DNA of 35,025 nucleotides from contig JADHWC010000018.1 of NCBI GenBank assembly GCA_016783665.1, forward strand, positions 1 through 35,025, in the 5' to 3' direction. The translations under genes and the position numbers were made by a program. Positions 7,154 to 16,567 of this stretch are shown piece after piece. Under the pieces are notes generated by a model. The model did not search any database. It saw only the letters and a list, made by a program, of their open reading frames with translations, and was not told where the DNA came from. The stretch's first letter is position 1, and each line of letters begins with the position of its first letter. The stretch comes from Fidelibacterota bacterium (lineage in GTDB: Bacteria > Fidelibacterota > UBA2242).

Positions 7154-8535
7154 TGCCTGAGAAAGAGGCTGAATATTTGAGAGTGCCGCCTCATGCCGAT
7201 GAAGCGGAAACGTCGGTATTAGGCGCCATGATGCTGGATAAAGAAGCGGTAAGCAAAGCCCTTCAATATCTGGATCAAACGGCATTTTATAAAGATGCTC
7301 ATCAGTTGATTTTCCGTGGAATGATTGAGCTTTTTAACGACGGACAACCGATTGACCAGATTAGTGTTATTGACCGCTTAAAGCGCAATAAACACCTTGA
7401 TAAGGTTGGCGGCGCTTATTATATCACCGGTCTGGTAGAGTCAACACCGTCATCTGCGAATGTCGAATATTATGCAAAAATAGTGCTTGAAAAGGCGATT
7501 TTGCGCAAGTTGATTATTTCGTCGACGGAAATTCAGAGCGAAGCCTATGAAGCTAAAAGTCCCGCGTTTGATATTCTGGATGGGGCGGAACAGCGGATTT
7601 TTGCCCTGTCGGAGAGTCGCTTAAAGACCGGATTTAAAAATCTTGTCGATGTATTAAATCAGACCTTCGAACATATTGACGCAATTCATAAAAAGAAATT
7701 CCATACTACAGGTGTTCCGACGGGCTTTATCGAACTCGATGATCTGACGTCGGGATTCCAGAACGGCGAACTGGTCATTTTAGCCGGAAGACCCAGTATG
7801 GGAAAAACAGCTCTGGCATTATCTATTGCCCGGAACGCGGCAGTGGAGTATAACGTTCCAATTGGTTTTTTTAGCCTGGAAATGGCGGATTACCAGCTGG
7901 CGATGCGGCTGTTGTGTGCTGAAGCCAAGGTTGATAGTCATGCGGTTCGTACGGGGAAATTGCCTCCGGATCAGTGGCGCCGGCTCAGTGAACAAACCGG
8001 ACGTCTCGCAAAAGCGCCGATATTTATTGATGATTCTGCGTCGTTGACTATGATGGAAATTCGCGCTAAAGCGCGCCGGTTAAAAGCCGAACATGACGTA
8101 CAGATGATTATTTTGGATTATTTACAGTTGGTAAAGGGGCACAGAGCGGAGAGCCGTCAGCAGGAAATCACCGAGATTTCACGGAGTTTGAAAGCCCTGG
8201 CAAAAGAATTAAGAATTCCGGTCCTGGCGCTTTCACAATTATCACGTGCCGTGGAAACCCGTGGCGGAAATCATCGCCCCCAGCTCTCGGATTTGAGAGA
8301 AAGCGGCGCTATCGAACAGGACGCCGATGTGGTTATGTTTATTTACAGAGAGGTCATCTATAAGCGTCGCCAGGAAGAGGAAATGACCCTTGAAGATGAG
8401 CGGAAAGCCGAAATCATCGTGGCAAAACAGCGTAACGGTCCAACCGATACGGTCAGGGTGGTTTTTATTGATACATATGCAAGATTTGAAAATCTTGCTC
8501 GCAAGCGGGACGAAATGGCAGGCGTACCTTTTTAA
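7153..8535 (+). CDS. dnaB: Replicative DNA helicase DnaB
   Basis: DnaB is the hexameric 5'-3' helicase that unwinds the replication fork. The 460-residue protein has the N-terminal helical domain with PPHADEAETSVLGAMMLD (12-29). The RecA-like motor carries Walker A GRPSMGKT (212-219), catalytic glutamate in SLEM (Glu243) and Walker B MIILDY (318-323). SQLSRAVE and LRESGAIEQDADVV lie at 361-394, and the arginine-finger region KQRNGPT near 425-431. No intein or extra domain is present and length is usual. Start and stop overlap the neighbouring genes by one base (TAATG on both sides), suggesting coupled translation with udg and rel. Confidence 0.98.
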   Translation: MPEKEAEYLRVPPHADEAETSVLGAMMLDKEAVSKALQYLDQTAFYKDAHQLIFRGMIELFNDGQPIDQISVIDRLKRNKHLDKVGGAYYITGLVESTPSSANVEYYAKIVLEKAILRKLIISSTEIQSEAYEAKSPAFDILDGAEQRIFALSESRLKTGFKNLVDVLNQTFEHIDAIHKKKFHTTGVPTGFIELDDLTSGFQNGELVILAGRPSMGKTALALSIARNAAVEYNVPIGFFSLEMADYQLAMRLLCAEAKVDSHAVRTGKLPPDQWRRLSEQTGRLAKAPIFIDDSASLTMMEIRAKARRLKAEHDVQMIILDYLQLVKGHRAESRQQEITEISRSLKALAKELRIPVLALSQLSRAVETRGGNHRPQLSDLRESGAIEQDADVVMFIYREVIYKRRQEEEMTLEDERKAEIIVAKQRNGPTDTVRVVFIDTYARFENLARKRDEMAGVPF

Positions 8536-10715
8536 TGGCGAATCAACTGATAAAGAAAGACCTGTCAAAAAAGGACAAACGTCCCCAGAAGTTCTATGCC
8601 TTAGTCAGATCGTCGGAAAATACTGTGCCTTTTACCGAATCAGATGAAAATTTTCTTTGGGATGTATATACTTTTGCGCGGGAAGCTCACCGGGGTCAGT
8701 TGAGAAAATCGGGCGAATCTTACTTTGAACACCCTTACCAGACAGCCAGGGTTCTGGCTGAAATGAATATGGATTCGGTGACCATTGCCTGCGGATTGTT
8801 GCATGATGTTATCGAAGATACCGGGGTGCGTTACGAGGATATCAAAGCAAAATTTGGAAACGAAGTCGCCAAGTTGGTGGAAGGAGCCACCAAGATCAGC
8901 GGTATTCGTTTCCGCAACCATCAAGAGGAGCAGGCTGATAATTTTCGAAAAATGTTATTAAGCGTTGCGGAAGATATCAGGGTTCTGATTATCAAACTGG
9001 CGGATCGAACCCACAATATGCAGACTCTCGATTCTCTGCCACCGGTGAAACGTCGCCGGATAGCGATTGAAACCCGGGATGTATATGCGCCTCTGGCGCA
9101 CCGGCTGGGAATGTTCAAACTGAAATCCATCCTGGAAGACCTTGTATTAAAAAACCTTGATCCCGAAGCATATAAATTTCTCCAGAAAAAGGTTAAGGAG
9201 AAGCGCAGCGGGCGTGAAAAATATATAAAGACGTTTACTGTACCTTTGACAAAAGCTCTTCAGGAAATCGGTCTCAAGGCTGAAATATCCGGACGTCCGA
9301 AGCACTTCTATTCCATCTATAAAAAAATGAAAACCCGGAATATGCCCTTTGAAGAAATTTATGACCTGCTGGCTATCAGGGTTATCGTACCGACAAAAGA
9401 AGAATGTTATACCGTGCTGGGAATTGTGCATGACCTGTTTACACCGGTCATGGATCGCTTTAAGGATTATGTCGCCAGCCATAAAGCCAATTATTATCAA
9501 TCTATTCATACGACTGTTTACGGTCCGGGCGGTAAAATGGTGGAAATCCAGATCCGTACCGATGAGATGGATGAAATTGCCGAAGAAGGTATTGCAGCGC
9601 ACTGGCGCTATAAGGAAGGACGCACCCGACCGGACGAGGTCGATAAATATGTTAAATGGCTCCGGGATTTAATTGATGTATTACAGAATGAATCAGCGGG
9701 TCCAAAAGACTTCATGGATACACTGAAGATTGATCTTTTCAAAGATGAAATCTTCGTATTCACACCGAAAGGTGATTTGATCCGTTTACCGAAAGGCGCC
9801 ACGCCGGTGGATTTTGCGTTTGAAGTTCATACCGCTGTAGGATACCACTGTATCGGCTCGAAAGTTGATGGAAAGATGGTGCCTCTGAACACGGAATTGA
9901 AGAGTGGTGAAAGTGTTGAGATTATCACTTCGGAGAATCAGCGTCCCAGTTATGCCTGGTTGAAATTTGTAAAAACTTCCAAGGCGGTCGGGGCAATCAA
10001 ACGCTATATCCGCAAGACCCAATTTGAGGAAAGTGTCCGTCTTGGAAAGGAAATTCTCGATAAGGAAAATCGCCGGAATAAACGTCTAACATTTTTTAAA
10101 ACCGTTCAGAAGTCGATCACAGAATTCGGATATGATGATATTGATAAATTTTACGGAGCGGTTGGCAGCGGATTAATCACGGTACCGGGGATTTACTCCA
10201 AATTGTTTCCCCAGGACAAGAAGGAGCTGGATGAAAAAGATAGCGATTTCCTCTTTCTGGAAAAAGCCCGCCGAAGTATAAAAGGAATAAAAGTTCACGG
10301 AATTAAAAACCTGATGGTGAATTTTGCCAAATGCTGTAATCCGATTCCCGGTGATCAGATCATAGGTTTTGTCAGCCGTGGGCGCGGTATTATCGTCCAT
10401 AAAAGCGATTGCAGCAATATTCCGGCGTTATTGAAGGAAAATGAGCGATTGCTGGATGTTGACTGGGATGTCGATCATAAGCAGCAATTTCTGGCCCAGG
10501 TAAAGGTAATGGGTCAGGAACGAAAAAATTTCCTGAAAGATATTACCGAAATAATCTCAACTACCAATACCAATATTATCAGTATAGATGGTAATGTTGA
10601 TGATACAATTATCTTTATATCATTAGTGTTGCAAGTTGGAAACCTGAATCATTTAAATCGGGTTATGCTGAAATTGCAAAGTATTCAAGGAATTATATCG
10701 GTAGAACGAAAATAA
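8535..10715 (+). CDS. rel: RelA/SpoT family (p)ppGpp synthetase/hydrolase
   Basis: This long RSH protein (726 residues) sets (p)ppGpp levels in the stringent response. The hydrolase domain keeps its metal-binding residues (His66 in EHPYQTA, His90-Asp91 in LLHDVIEDT, Asp157 in LADRTHNM), so hydrolysis is expected. The synthetase domain (about 235-360) has GRPKHFYSIYKKM and YDLLAIRVIV. The TGS domain (about 405-465), the zinc-finger/helical region with KCCNPIPGDQIIGF (599-612) and the C-terminal ACT domain (about 652-726) are all present. It looks fully bifunctional and is the only RSH in view. The one-base overlap with dnaB links it to replication genes; HU follows 14 bases later. Confidence 0.97.
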   Translation: MANQLIKKDLSKKDKRPQKFYALVRSSENTVPFTESDENFLWDVYTFAREAHRGQLRKSGESYFEHPYQTARVLAEMNMDSVTIACGLLHDVIEDTGVRYEDIKAKFGNEVAKLVEGATKISGIRFRNHQEEQADNFRKMLLSVAEDIRVLIIKLADRTHNMQTLDSLPPVKRRRIAIETRDVYAPLAHRLGMFKLKSILEDLVLKNLDPEAYKFLQKKVKEKRSGREKYIKTFTVPLTKALQEIGLKAEISGRPKHFYSIYKKMKTRNMPFEEIYDLLAIRVIVPTKEECYTVLGIVHDLFTPVMDRFKDYVASHKANYYQSIHTTVYGPGGKMVEIQIRTDEMDEIAEEGIAAHWRYKEGRTRPDEVDKYVKWLRDLIDVLQNESAGPKDFMDTLKIDLFKDEIFVFTPKGDLIRLPKGATPVDFAFEVHTAVGYHCIGSKVDGKMVPLNTELKSGESVEIITSENQRPSYAWLKFVKTSKAVGAIKRYIRKTQFEESVRLGKEILDKENRRNKRLTFFKTVQKSITEFGYDDIDKFYGAVGSGLITVPGIYSKLFPQDKKELDEKDSDFLFLEKARRSIKGIKVHGIKNLMVNFAKCCNPIPGDQIIGFVSRGRGIIVHKSDCSNIPALLKENERLLDVDWDVDHKQQFLAQVKVMGQERKNFLKDITEIISTTNTNIISIDGNVDDTIIFISLVLQVGNLNHLNRVMLKLQSIQGIISVERK

Positions 10716-10716
10716 A

Positions 10717-10724
10717 AAGGAGGT
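10717..10724 (+). promoter_or_regulatory. Strong Shine-Dalgarno site of the HU gene
   Basis: AAGGAGGT is a near-perfect complement of the 16S rRNA tail and stands five bases before the HU ATG at 10730. It is the strongest ribosome site in this run of genes, matching the high expression expected for a nucleoid protein even though the gene is embedded in a longer transcript. Confidence 0.7.
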
Positions 10725-10729
10725 AATTC

Positions 10730-11032
10730 ATGCGCACCCGAACCTATACGAAGAAAGATGTCGTAAAAACTACGGCAGAGCGCTTAGGTCGCAAGTTTTC
10801 CGCAACTGAAAAGATTGTCGATGGAGTTTTTATCACATTGCGTGAGATGCTCTGTGAAGACACAAAGAATTTACGTATCGAGATCCGTGGTTTTGGAGTA
10901 TTTGAAGTTAAACCCACCAGGGCAAAACCAAAAGCCCGCAACCCGCGGACAAACGAGGTCGTTTACGTTCCTCCCCGGAAGAAGACTCATTTCAAACCGG
11001 GAAAAATTATTAAGGCCGCCCTGAAAAAATAA
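10730..11032 (+). CDS. HU/IHF family DNA-binding protein
   Basis: The 100-residue basic protein has the helical dimerisation part (about 1-45) followed by the DNA-binding arm with IRGFGVFEVKPTRAKPKARNPRTNE (about 51-75), including the intercalation-type RNPRTNE turn. The C-terminus PGKIIKAALKK matches HU/IHF proteins. It bends DNA and compacts the nucleoid as a dimer. The subunit type (HU or IHF-like) cannot be decided from sequence alone. Fourteen bases separate it from rel and twelve from lnt, so it is probably in the same transcript but translated from its own strong ribosome site. Confidence 0.93.
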   Translation: MRTRTYTKKDVVKTTAERLGRKFSATEKIVDGVFITLREMLCEDTKNLRIEIRGFGVFEVKPTRAKPKARNPRTNEVVYVPPRKKTHFKPGKIIKAALKK

Positions 11033-11044
11033 GCCGGATCAGGG

Positions 11045-12652
11045 GTGAATGATTCCGTTCGCCGGGGTTTATATTTTGTGAAAGGAATGATGTTAAAACA
11101 ATTTACATCACTTCCAAATTGGGTGTTATTCACCCTTTCAGGAGTGTTGACAGTTGCCGCATTTCCGCCCTCACCGCTGGGCTTTCTGGCTTATTTCAGC
11201 CTGATCCCCCTGATATTTCTTTTTATTAAAGAGGATTTTCACATGGGGTTTGAAAAAGGATTTCTGTTCGGCGTTATCCTGAATCTTGGAATAATGTACT
11301 GGTTGGCGGCAAATAAGGGAACTGTTTGGTACTGGGCGACCCTGTCCATGATTTCAAGTGTGCTCTTTTTAGCAATGAATTATGGACTGATCGGGCTTAT
11401 TATTGGGATTATTGGACGCAGGTTTGGACGGAACGCCGGCATCTGGTCCTTTCCGGTAGTGTGGATTGCAGTTGAATATATCCGCTCGTTTGGAACCATG
11501 GGATTTACCTGGAATCATTTGTGCTATACCCAGAGCCGGGCAACCCAACTGATCCAGTTTGCGTCGGTCATCGGCTCCAACGGCATCAGCTTTATCATTG
11601 TCCTGATAAATGTGCTGATCGTGATGGCATTGATTCACCATCGGGATAATTGGCAAAAGAGCTTCCGGTATGTGAGTTTTATTTTACTTGGATTTTTTGG
11701 ATTGGGAGTCTTTGGCGGTTTCGCTTTGAATCGGGCGAATCAAGCCGATGGGAGGCGGAAGATCCATGCGGCGCTTATTCAACCGAATGTTGACCCTAAC
11801 GAAAAATGGGAGCGCGATTCTTTCAGAGATGTAATGCAGCTGTTGCATGATTTGACGGATTCGGCAGCAGTTGAACCGAAAGACCTGATCGTCTGGCCGG
11901 AATCGGCAACGCCAACATATTTACGAAGAAACCGCAGCGGAACACTTGACCGTATCATTAAACATATCAGCCGGTTAAATGTGCATTTGTTGACCGGCAC
12001 ACCCGATTATGAGCTTCACAGCTCCGCTGATTACAGTGCATATAATTCGGTATTTTTACTGCGTCCCAATACCCACAAGATCGAGTATTATCGGAAAATA
12101 AAACTGGTTCCTTTCGGAGAATATATTCCCCTTTCGGAATTTTTTCCCGAACTGGAAAACCTGAATCTGGGACAGGGAAATTTTGATGCCGGGTCGGAAG
12201 TCACGGTGTTCGATATTCCTTTACATGTTGACGCAGAAACATCTATAGACACGACCTTAATGATAAGCACAGTCGTATGTTATGAGTCAACATTTCCGTA
12301 TATTGTCAGAGAGGGAGTCCGGAAGGGGTCTGAATTACTGGTGATTGTCTCTAATGACGCCTGGTTTGGTTATACGTCTGCACCACATCTGCATATGGAG
12401 ATATCACGCTTCCGGGCAATCGAGAACCGCATACCTATTGTACGGTCAGCCAATACCGGTGTATCGATTATGTGTGATGCGTACGGCAGAATTTTAGCAA
12501 AGGCGGATTTTGATCGGAAAACATGGTTGACTGCCGAGTTGGAGCAGGGCAGAAATCATACGATTTACACCCGCTTTGGAAACTGGTTTGGGGTTTTGAA
12601 CGTTATAGTACTGTGTGGGATTCTGGGGACTTGTTTAATTAGGAGAAAATAA
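11045..12652 (+). CDS. lnt: Apolipoprotein N-acyltransferase
   Basis: Lnt adds the third acyl chain to bacterial lipoproteins at the periplasmic face of the inner membrane. The N-terminal half holds about eight hydrophobic segments. The nitrilase-like domain begins near residue 240 (IHAALIQPNVD). The catalytic triad is visible as Glu286 (IVWPESATP), Lys353 (RKIKLVPFGEY) and Cys412 (VVCYESTFP), followed by VSNDAWFG. The start is uncertain: GTG at 11045 gives 535 residues, while ATG at 11087 or 11090 (after AAGGA) would begin at MMLKQF or MLKQF, closer to most homologues. The stop overlaps the next gene (TAATG). A diderm envelope with triacylated lipoproteins is implied. Confidence 0.95.
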   Translation: MNDSVRRGLYFVKGMMLKQFTSLPNWVLFTLSGVLTVAAFPPSPLGFLAYFSLIPLIFLFIKEDFHMGFEKGFLFGVILNLGIMYWLAANKGTVWYWATLSMISSVLFLAMNYGLIGLIIGIIGRRFGRNAGIWSFPVVWIAVEYIRSFGTMGFTWNHLCYTQSRATQLIQFASVIGSNGISFIIVLINVLIVMALIHHRDNWQKSFRYVSFILLGFFGLGVFGGFALNRANQADGRRKIHAALIQPNVDPNEKWERDSFRDVMQLLHDLTDSAAVEPKDLIVWPESATPTYLRRNRSGTLDRIIKHISRLNVHLLTGTPDYELHSSADYSAYNSVFLLRPNTHKIEYYRKIKLVPFGEYIPLSEFFPELENLNLGQGNFDAGSEVTVFDIPLHVDAETSIDTTLMISTVVCYESTFPYIVREGVRKGSELLVIVSNDAWFGYTSAPHLHMEISRFRAIENRIPIVRSANTGVSIMCDAYGRILAKADFDRKTWLTAELEQGRNHTIYTRFGNWFGVLNVIVLCGILGTCLIRRK

Positions 12653-13320
12653 TGCAGCGGAAAATCACTTCACTATGCCTGTTTCTTATCTGGTTTACAA
12701 TAATTCTAAAACCGGTAACGGCGCAAACCAATGAAATCGATGCTAAAATCCCTGTTTCACAGGCGAGAATCCTGCTCTTGAAATCACTGATTTTACCCGG
12801 ATGGGGTGAACACAGTCTGCAATACCAGAAAAGAGGATATGTATTAAACAGTACGGAATTGGGTCTGTGGATTGGGCATGCAGTATTGATATTTTACGGG
12901 CGATCTGTTGAAAAAGACATGAAAGCCTATGCGGCAACTCATGCGGGAATAGATCCAAAAGGTAAGGATGAATACTACTTTACCGATATAGGAAATTACA
13001 TGAATCTCTATGATTATAATGATCAGAAACTTCGCTATCGTCAATTTGCAAATCTTTATCCGGAAACCGGCGACTATTTCTGGGCCTGGGATAGTGAGGA
13101 TTCCAGAGAAAAATTTGATCAAAAACGGATTGATAGTCAGAAAGCCTTTCATGCAGCCAGTTTCGCACTTGGCGGACTTATTATCAACCGGATTATCAGT
13201 ATGATTGATATTATCGCACTCACCAAAGACAGGCTGGAAACACCGGTAAGCGATGTTCAGGCATTGATAGTGCCACAGAATGGTCAGCTTACTTTTACTT
13301 TAAATATTGGATTTAAATGA
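12652..13320 (+). CDS. DUF5683-like exported protein of unknown function
   Basis: The 222-residue protein has a signal peptide (hydrophobic core about residues 7-22, cleavage near AQ at 24-25). Next comes LLLKSLILPGWGEHSLQYQKRGY, resembling the SALxPGxGQ-Y opening of DUF5683 proteins of Bacteroidota and relatives. A hydrophobic segment follows at about 70-84, then a polar YYFTDIGNYMNLYDYNDQ region, then a helix with AFHAASFALGGLIINRIISMIDII (about 164-187). The C-terminus FTLNIGFK resembles a terminal beta strand. It is probably envelope-located. It overlaps lnt by one base and ecfT by four bases, so it is co-translated with both; function is unknown. Confidence 0.6.
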   Translation: MQRKITSLCLFLIWFTIILKPVTAQTNEIDAKIPVSQARILLLKSLILPGWGEHSLQYQKRGYVLNSTELGLWIGHAVLIFYGRSVEKDMKAYAATHAGIDPKGKDEYYFTDIGNYMNLYDYNDQKLRYRQFANLYPETGDYFWAWDSEDSREKFDQKRIDSQKAFHAASFALGGLIINRIISMIDIIALTKDRLETPVSDVQALIVPQNGQLTFTLNIGFK

Positions 13321-14060
13321 ACAGCATGGATCCCCGGGTAAAATTGCTCTGGTCAATCGTCTGGATTACGACTATTTTTTTGGTTTATAATATTGCCGGG
13401 CAAATGGGCATCCTTGCCGGGATTATCGCTTTAATCCGGATTAATCGACTTTCCCTGCGGTTGGTTCTGCGCTCGATCCGGTACCTGTTACTATTTTTAC
13501 CAATTACGTTTCTGGTTCATTTTTTTATTTCTGCTGGTGGGTGGAAGCTTTTTACCGGAAGTTCGATATTTGATTATCACATGCTGGAACAGCCTCTATT
13601 ATTCACGGTCCGGGTCGGGAATCTCATTCTATATATGGCTTTTGTTTTGAAATGGATCAGAGACATTGAATTTTTAGATGCTATATACCATATTCTGAAA
13701 CCGTTGCGCCGTTTAAAATGGCAAGTAGATGATTTTTTTCAAATTATTTTTATTTCGGTAAAATTTTTCCCCATTTTGAGAGAGGAATACACTCGCCTTG
13801 ATGAGGGCTGGAAAACATTTACAACGGTCAAAGACACGACCCTGTCTGATCGAATCAACCGGGTTCGGAACTCGGTGATTCCTCTGATGATATTTAGTTT
13901 TCAGCGGGCGGAAACCCTGGCGGACGCCATGACCATTCGGGGGTATGGATCCACCAGCCGGCGTAGTTATTACGGGCAGCTTAAATTTACTTACACAGAT
14001 TGGCTGATTTCTTTTTTAACAATCGTAATACTGATAGGCATAATTTTTTGGATCCAATAA
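13317..14060 (+). CDS. ecfT: EcfT/CbiQ-type transmembrane component of an energy-coupling factor transporter
   Basis: The 247-residue integral membrane protein has about five hydrophobic segments and starts with the family pattern DPRVKLLWSI. It carries the ATPase-coupling helix ADAMTIRGYGS (about 202-212, A-x3-RG type) and the earlier LKPLRRLKW (about 127-135). EcfT proteins link substrate-binding S components to the ATPases EcfA1/A2 for vitamin or metal uptake. No ATPase or S component is in this window, so partners must be elsewhere. truA follows three bases after the stop, as in the Firmicutes ecfA1-ecfA2-ecfT-truA order. It overlaps the previous gene by four bases. Confidence 0.85.
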   Translation: MNSMDPRVKLLWSIVWITTIFLVYNIAGQMGILAGIIALIRINRLSLRLVLRSIRYLLLFLPITFLVHFFISAGGWKLFTGSSIFDYHMLEQPLLFTVRVGNLILYMAFVLKWIRDIEFLDAIYHILKPLRRLKWQVDDFFQIIFISVKFFPILREEYTRLDEGWKTFTTVKDTTLSDRINRVRNSVIPLMIFSFQRAETLADAMTIRGYGSTSRRSYYGQLKFTYTDWLISFLTIVILIGIIFWIQ

Positions 14061-14063
14061 TTT

Positions 14064-14801
14064 ATGGCGGTTAGACGGTATAAAATTACGATAGAGTATG
14101 ACGGAACAGATTTCTGCGGCTGGCAACGCCAGATCCGCGAAAGGACGGTTCAACAGACGCTGGAAGATTCGCTGTCCGAACTGAATAAAGGTCAGCCGGT
14201 TACCCTGATTGGATCGGGGCGAACCGATTCCGGAGTTCATGCCCTGGGTCAGATTGCCCATTTTGATCTGGATACTACTTTGAATGTGGAGACCATTTGT
14301 AAAGCGCTGAATGCTAAAACGCCCAATGATACATATATTCACAGATGCCAGGAAGCGGATTCGTCCTTTCACGCCAGGTTTGATGCAAAAAGGCGAACCT
14401 ATGTCTATCAACTATTGCTATCCCCATCGGTGATCACAAGACGTTATACATGGCAGCCGGATATAACGATTAATGAACGGCTCCTTGATCAATGTGCCGA
14501 ATATGTTTTAGGGGAACACGATTTCAGCAGCTTAAGCAGGACATCATCGGAGGCAGAATCAAAAACCTGCCATGTTTACGAATCCAAATGGATTAAAAAC
14601 GAGAATATGTTAAATTACACGATCGTTGGTAATCGCTTTTTACACAGTATGGTTCGCATGTTAGTAGGAACTATGATAGAGATTGCGAGAGGTAAAGGGA
14701 CCCCGGAAGATTTCAGGGCATTGCTAGAAAATTCAACAGGAAATCTTAAACCGTACACCGCCCCGCCCCAGGGTCTATTTCTGTGGAAAGTAGAGTATTA
14801 A
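14064..14801 (+). CDS. truA: tRNA pseudouridine(38-40) synthase TruA
   Basis: TruA converts uridines 38-40 of the tRNA anticodon arm to pseudouridine. The 245-residue protein shows YKITIEYDGTDFCGWQRQ (6-23) and the catalytic aspartate Asp55 in GSGRTDSGVHALGQ. HARFDAKRRTYVYQL and the C-terminal FLHSMVRMLVGTMIEI (about 192-207) are also present. Length is normal. It begins three bases after ecfT; the transaldolase gene follows after 12 bases with its own AGGAGA site. Confidence 0.97.
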   Translation: MAVRRYKITIEYDGTDFCGWQRQIRERTVQQTLEDSLSELNKGQPVTLIGSGRTDSGVHALGQIAHFDLDTTLNVETICKALNAKTPNDTYIHRCQEADSSFHARFDAKRRTYVYQLLLSPSVITRRYTWQPDITINERLLDQCAEYVLGEHDFSSLSRTSSEAESKTCHVYESKWIKNENMLNYTIVGNRFLHSMVRMLVGTMIEIARGKGTPEDFRALLENSTGNLKPYTAPPQGLFLWKVEY

Positions 14802-14813
14802 TCAGGAGAACAG

Positions 14814-15458
14814 GTGAAACTTTTTATCGATACAGCCAATCTGGATGAAATTAAAACAGCCCAATCATGGGGCATTCTGGATGGAGTGACAACAAATCCG
14901 ACTCTCTTATCCCGTGAAAAGGGCAATTTCAGAGATATTTTACGATCGATTTGTGAAGTGGTAGATGGACCGGTAAGCGGCGAAGTCGTCAGTCTGGATG
15001 CCGAGGGAATGATCAACGAAGGCAAAGCTCTGGCGACTATTCATTCCAATATTGTTATAAAAATCCCCATGACTTTAGAGGGATTAAAGGCAATTAAGTC
15101 GCTGACAGCTGCAGGAATTCGGACGAATACCACCCTGGTGTTTTCACCATTACAGGCGTTGCTGGCTGCCAAAGCGGGCACTACTTTTGTGAGTCCTTTT
15201 GTGGGACGGCTTGATGATATTCATCATGTTGGTATGGATCTTGTCTCACAAATAGTGACCATTTATGAAAATTACAACTATGAATCCGAAGTGATCGTCG
15301 CCAGTATCCGGAACCCGCTGCATATCGTTGAAGCAGCGATGTTTGGCGCTCATATTTGTACGATACCCTTTTCGGTTCTTCAGAAAATGGTCAAACACCC
15401 GCTGACAGATAGCGGCATTAAACGCTTTTTGGAAGATTGGAAAAAGGTTGAGAAGTGA
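14814..15458 (+). CDS. Transaldolase / fructose-6-phosphate aldolase family protein
   Basis: This short single-domain transaldolase (214 residues) belongs to the subfamily that includes TalC/MipB and FSA. It opens with [14 protein letters not shown] and has [12 protein letters not shown] (24-35), the Schiff-base lysine Lys83 in [38 protein letters not shown] and SPFVGRLDD. The enzyme works in the non-oxidative pentose phosphate pathway; distinguishing transaldolase from F6P aldolase activity needs experiment. The start is GTG, preceded by AGGAGA at 14803-14808. The stop overlaps the GTG of the htrA gene by four bases (GTGA). Confidence 0.93.
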   Translation: MKLFIDTANLDEIKTAQSWGILDGVTTNPTLLSREKGNFRDILRSICEVVDGPVSGEVVSLDAEGMINEGKALATIHSNIVIKIPMTLEGLKAIKSLTAAGIRTNTTLVFSPLQALLAAKAGTTFVSPFVGRLDDIHHVGMDLVSQIVTIYENYNYESEVIVASIRNPLHIVEAAMFGAHICTIPFSVLQKMVKHPLTDSGIKRFLEDWKKVEK

Positions 15459-16567
15459 AAAAAAATATTTTTAATATCATCCATATACTTTTCCTTCTAT
15501 TTTTATCCTGTACTCTAATAGCACAGTCCGGATCTTATCAGGAAGAAATCACTACTTCAAGGGAAACGGCAATTACCCGGGCGATCCAGAAAATCAGCCC
15601 CGCCGTGGCAGGTATTAATGTCACCGCAATTCAGGAGTATGTTACTTCGCCATTTTTTAACGATCCCCTCTGGAATATGCTGTTTCCTGAAAATATTCAC
15701 CGCCGCCGGGTAAAGAGTCTGGGATCGGGCGTCGTGATAAGCGCCGACGGATATGTTGTCACAAATGCTCATTTAGTCGAAGGCGCCGAAGAGATCGTTG
15801 TTACTTTAATAGGCGGTCAGGAATTTAAAGCAAAGCAGATCGGCATCGACAATATCTCGGATATTGCCCTGTTGAAAATTAAAGGCAAAGATTTCCCCTA
15901 CGCGAAATTTGGTGATTCCGATGCTGTTATTATTGGTGAATGGGTCGTTGCGCTGGGAAATCCCTTTGGACTGTTCAATGTCAATTTCAAGCCTACCGCC
16001 ACAATCGGGATTGTATCCGCTAAAAACCTGGATTTCGGACGTCAGCAGAGTGGCAAGATCTACCAGGATATGATCCAGACCGATGCTTCAATTAATACCG
16101 GGAATAGCGGCGGCCCGTTGATTAATTCAAACGGCGAGGTTATCGGGATCAATACCTTTATCTTTACCGGCAATACCTACAGCGAAGGCTCGGTGGGTGT
16201 CGGATTTGCCGTACCGGTGAAGCGGGTTGCAACGATAATTGAAGAATTAAAGCAATATGGAAAGATCGACAGGACATTCCGTACCGGTTTATCGGTTCAG
16301 AATATCGATCGCTTTCTGGCGCGCTACCTGAATCTCAATTCTACCAGTGGAGTAATTGTGACAGAGGTGGAACGGGGCAGCTCGGCTCACCGTGCCGGGA
16401 TTAAAGTTGGCGATGTGATTAAACAGATCAATGGTAAAATAGTCAATACGGACAATGAGATCATCGGGGAGATTCAGGAAAATTTCCTGAAAGCAGGCGA
16501 TGTGATAACACTAATAATCATTCGCGGATCCAAAACCATGGACGTAAATTTGGAGTTAGGTAAATAA
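15455..16567 (+). CDS. HtrA/DegP-type periplasmic serine protease with one PDZ domain
   Basis: The 370-residue protein has a signal peptide (hydrophobic core 7-23). The trypsin-like domain has the full catalytic triad: His106 ([10 protein letters not shown]), Asp136 ([10 protein letters not shown]) and Ser218 ([10 protein letters not shown]). A single PDZ domain follows at about 275-365 ([29 protein letters not shown]). One PDZ makes it DegS-like in layout, but it appears secreted rather than membrane-anchored. It probably degrades misfolded envelope proteins. The GTG start overlaps the transaldolase stop (GTGA) and the TAA overlaps the purB start (TAATG). A lipoprotein signal at FLSC is possible but off consensus. 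Confidence 0.92.
   Translation: MKKNIFNIIHILFLLFLSCTLIAQSGSYQEEITTSRETAITRAIQKISPAVAGINVTAIQEYVTSPFFNDPLWNMLFPENIHRRRVKSLGSGVVISADGYVVTNAHLVEGAEEIVVTLIGGQEFKAKQIGIDNISDIALLKIKGKDFPYAKFGDSDAVIIGEWVVALGNPFGLFNVNFKPTATIGIVSAKNLDFGRQQSGKIYQDMIQTDASINTGNSGGPLINSNGEVIGINTFIFTGNTYSEGSVGVGFAVPVKRVATIIEELKQYGKIDRTFRTGLSVQNIDRFLARYLNLNSTSGVIVTEVERGSSAHRAGIKVGDVIKQINGKIVNTDNEIIGEIQENFLKAGDVITLIIIRGSKTMDVNLELGK

Noticed and set aside
9147-9602. A 151-codon minus-strand ORF inside rel.
   Set aside because: It lies opposite the conserved synthetase domain of rel and has no independent support.
15472-15512. Possible lipoprotein signal (FLSC) in the HtrA protease.
   Set aside because: The residues before the cysteine do not fit the lipobox, and a normal signal peptidase I site (LIAQS) follows.
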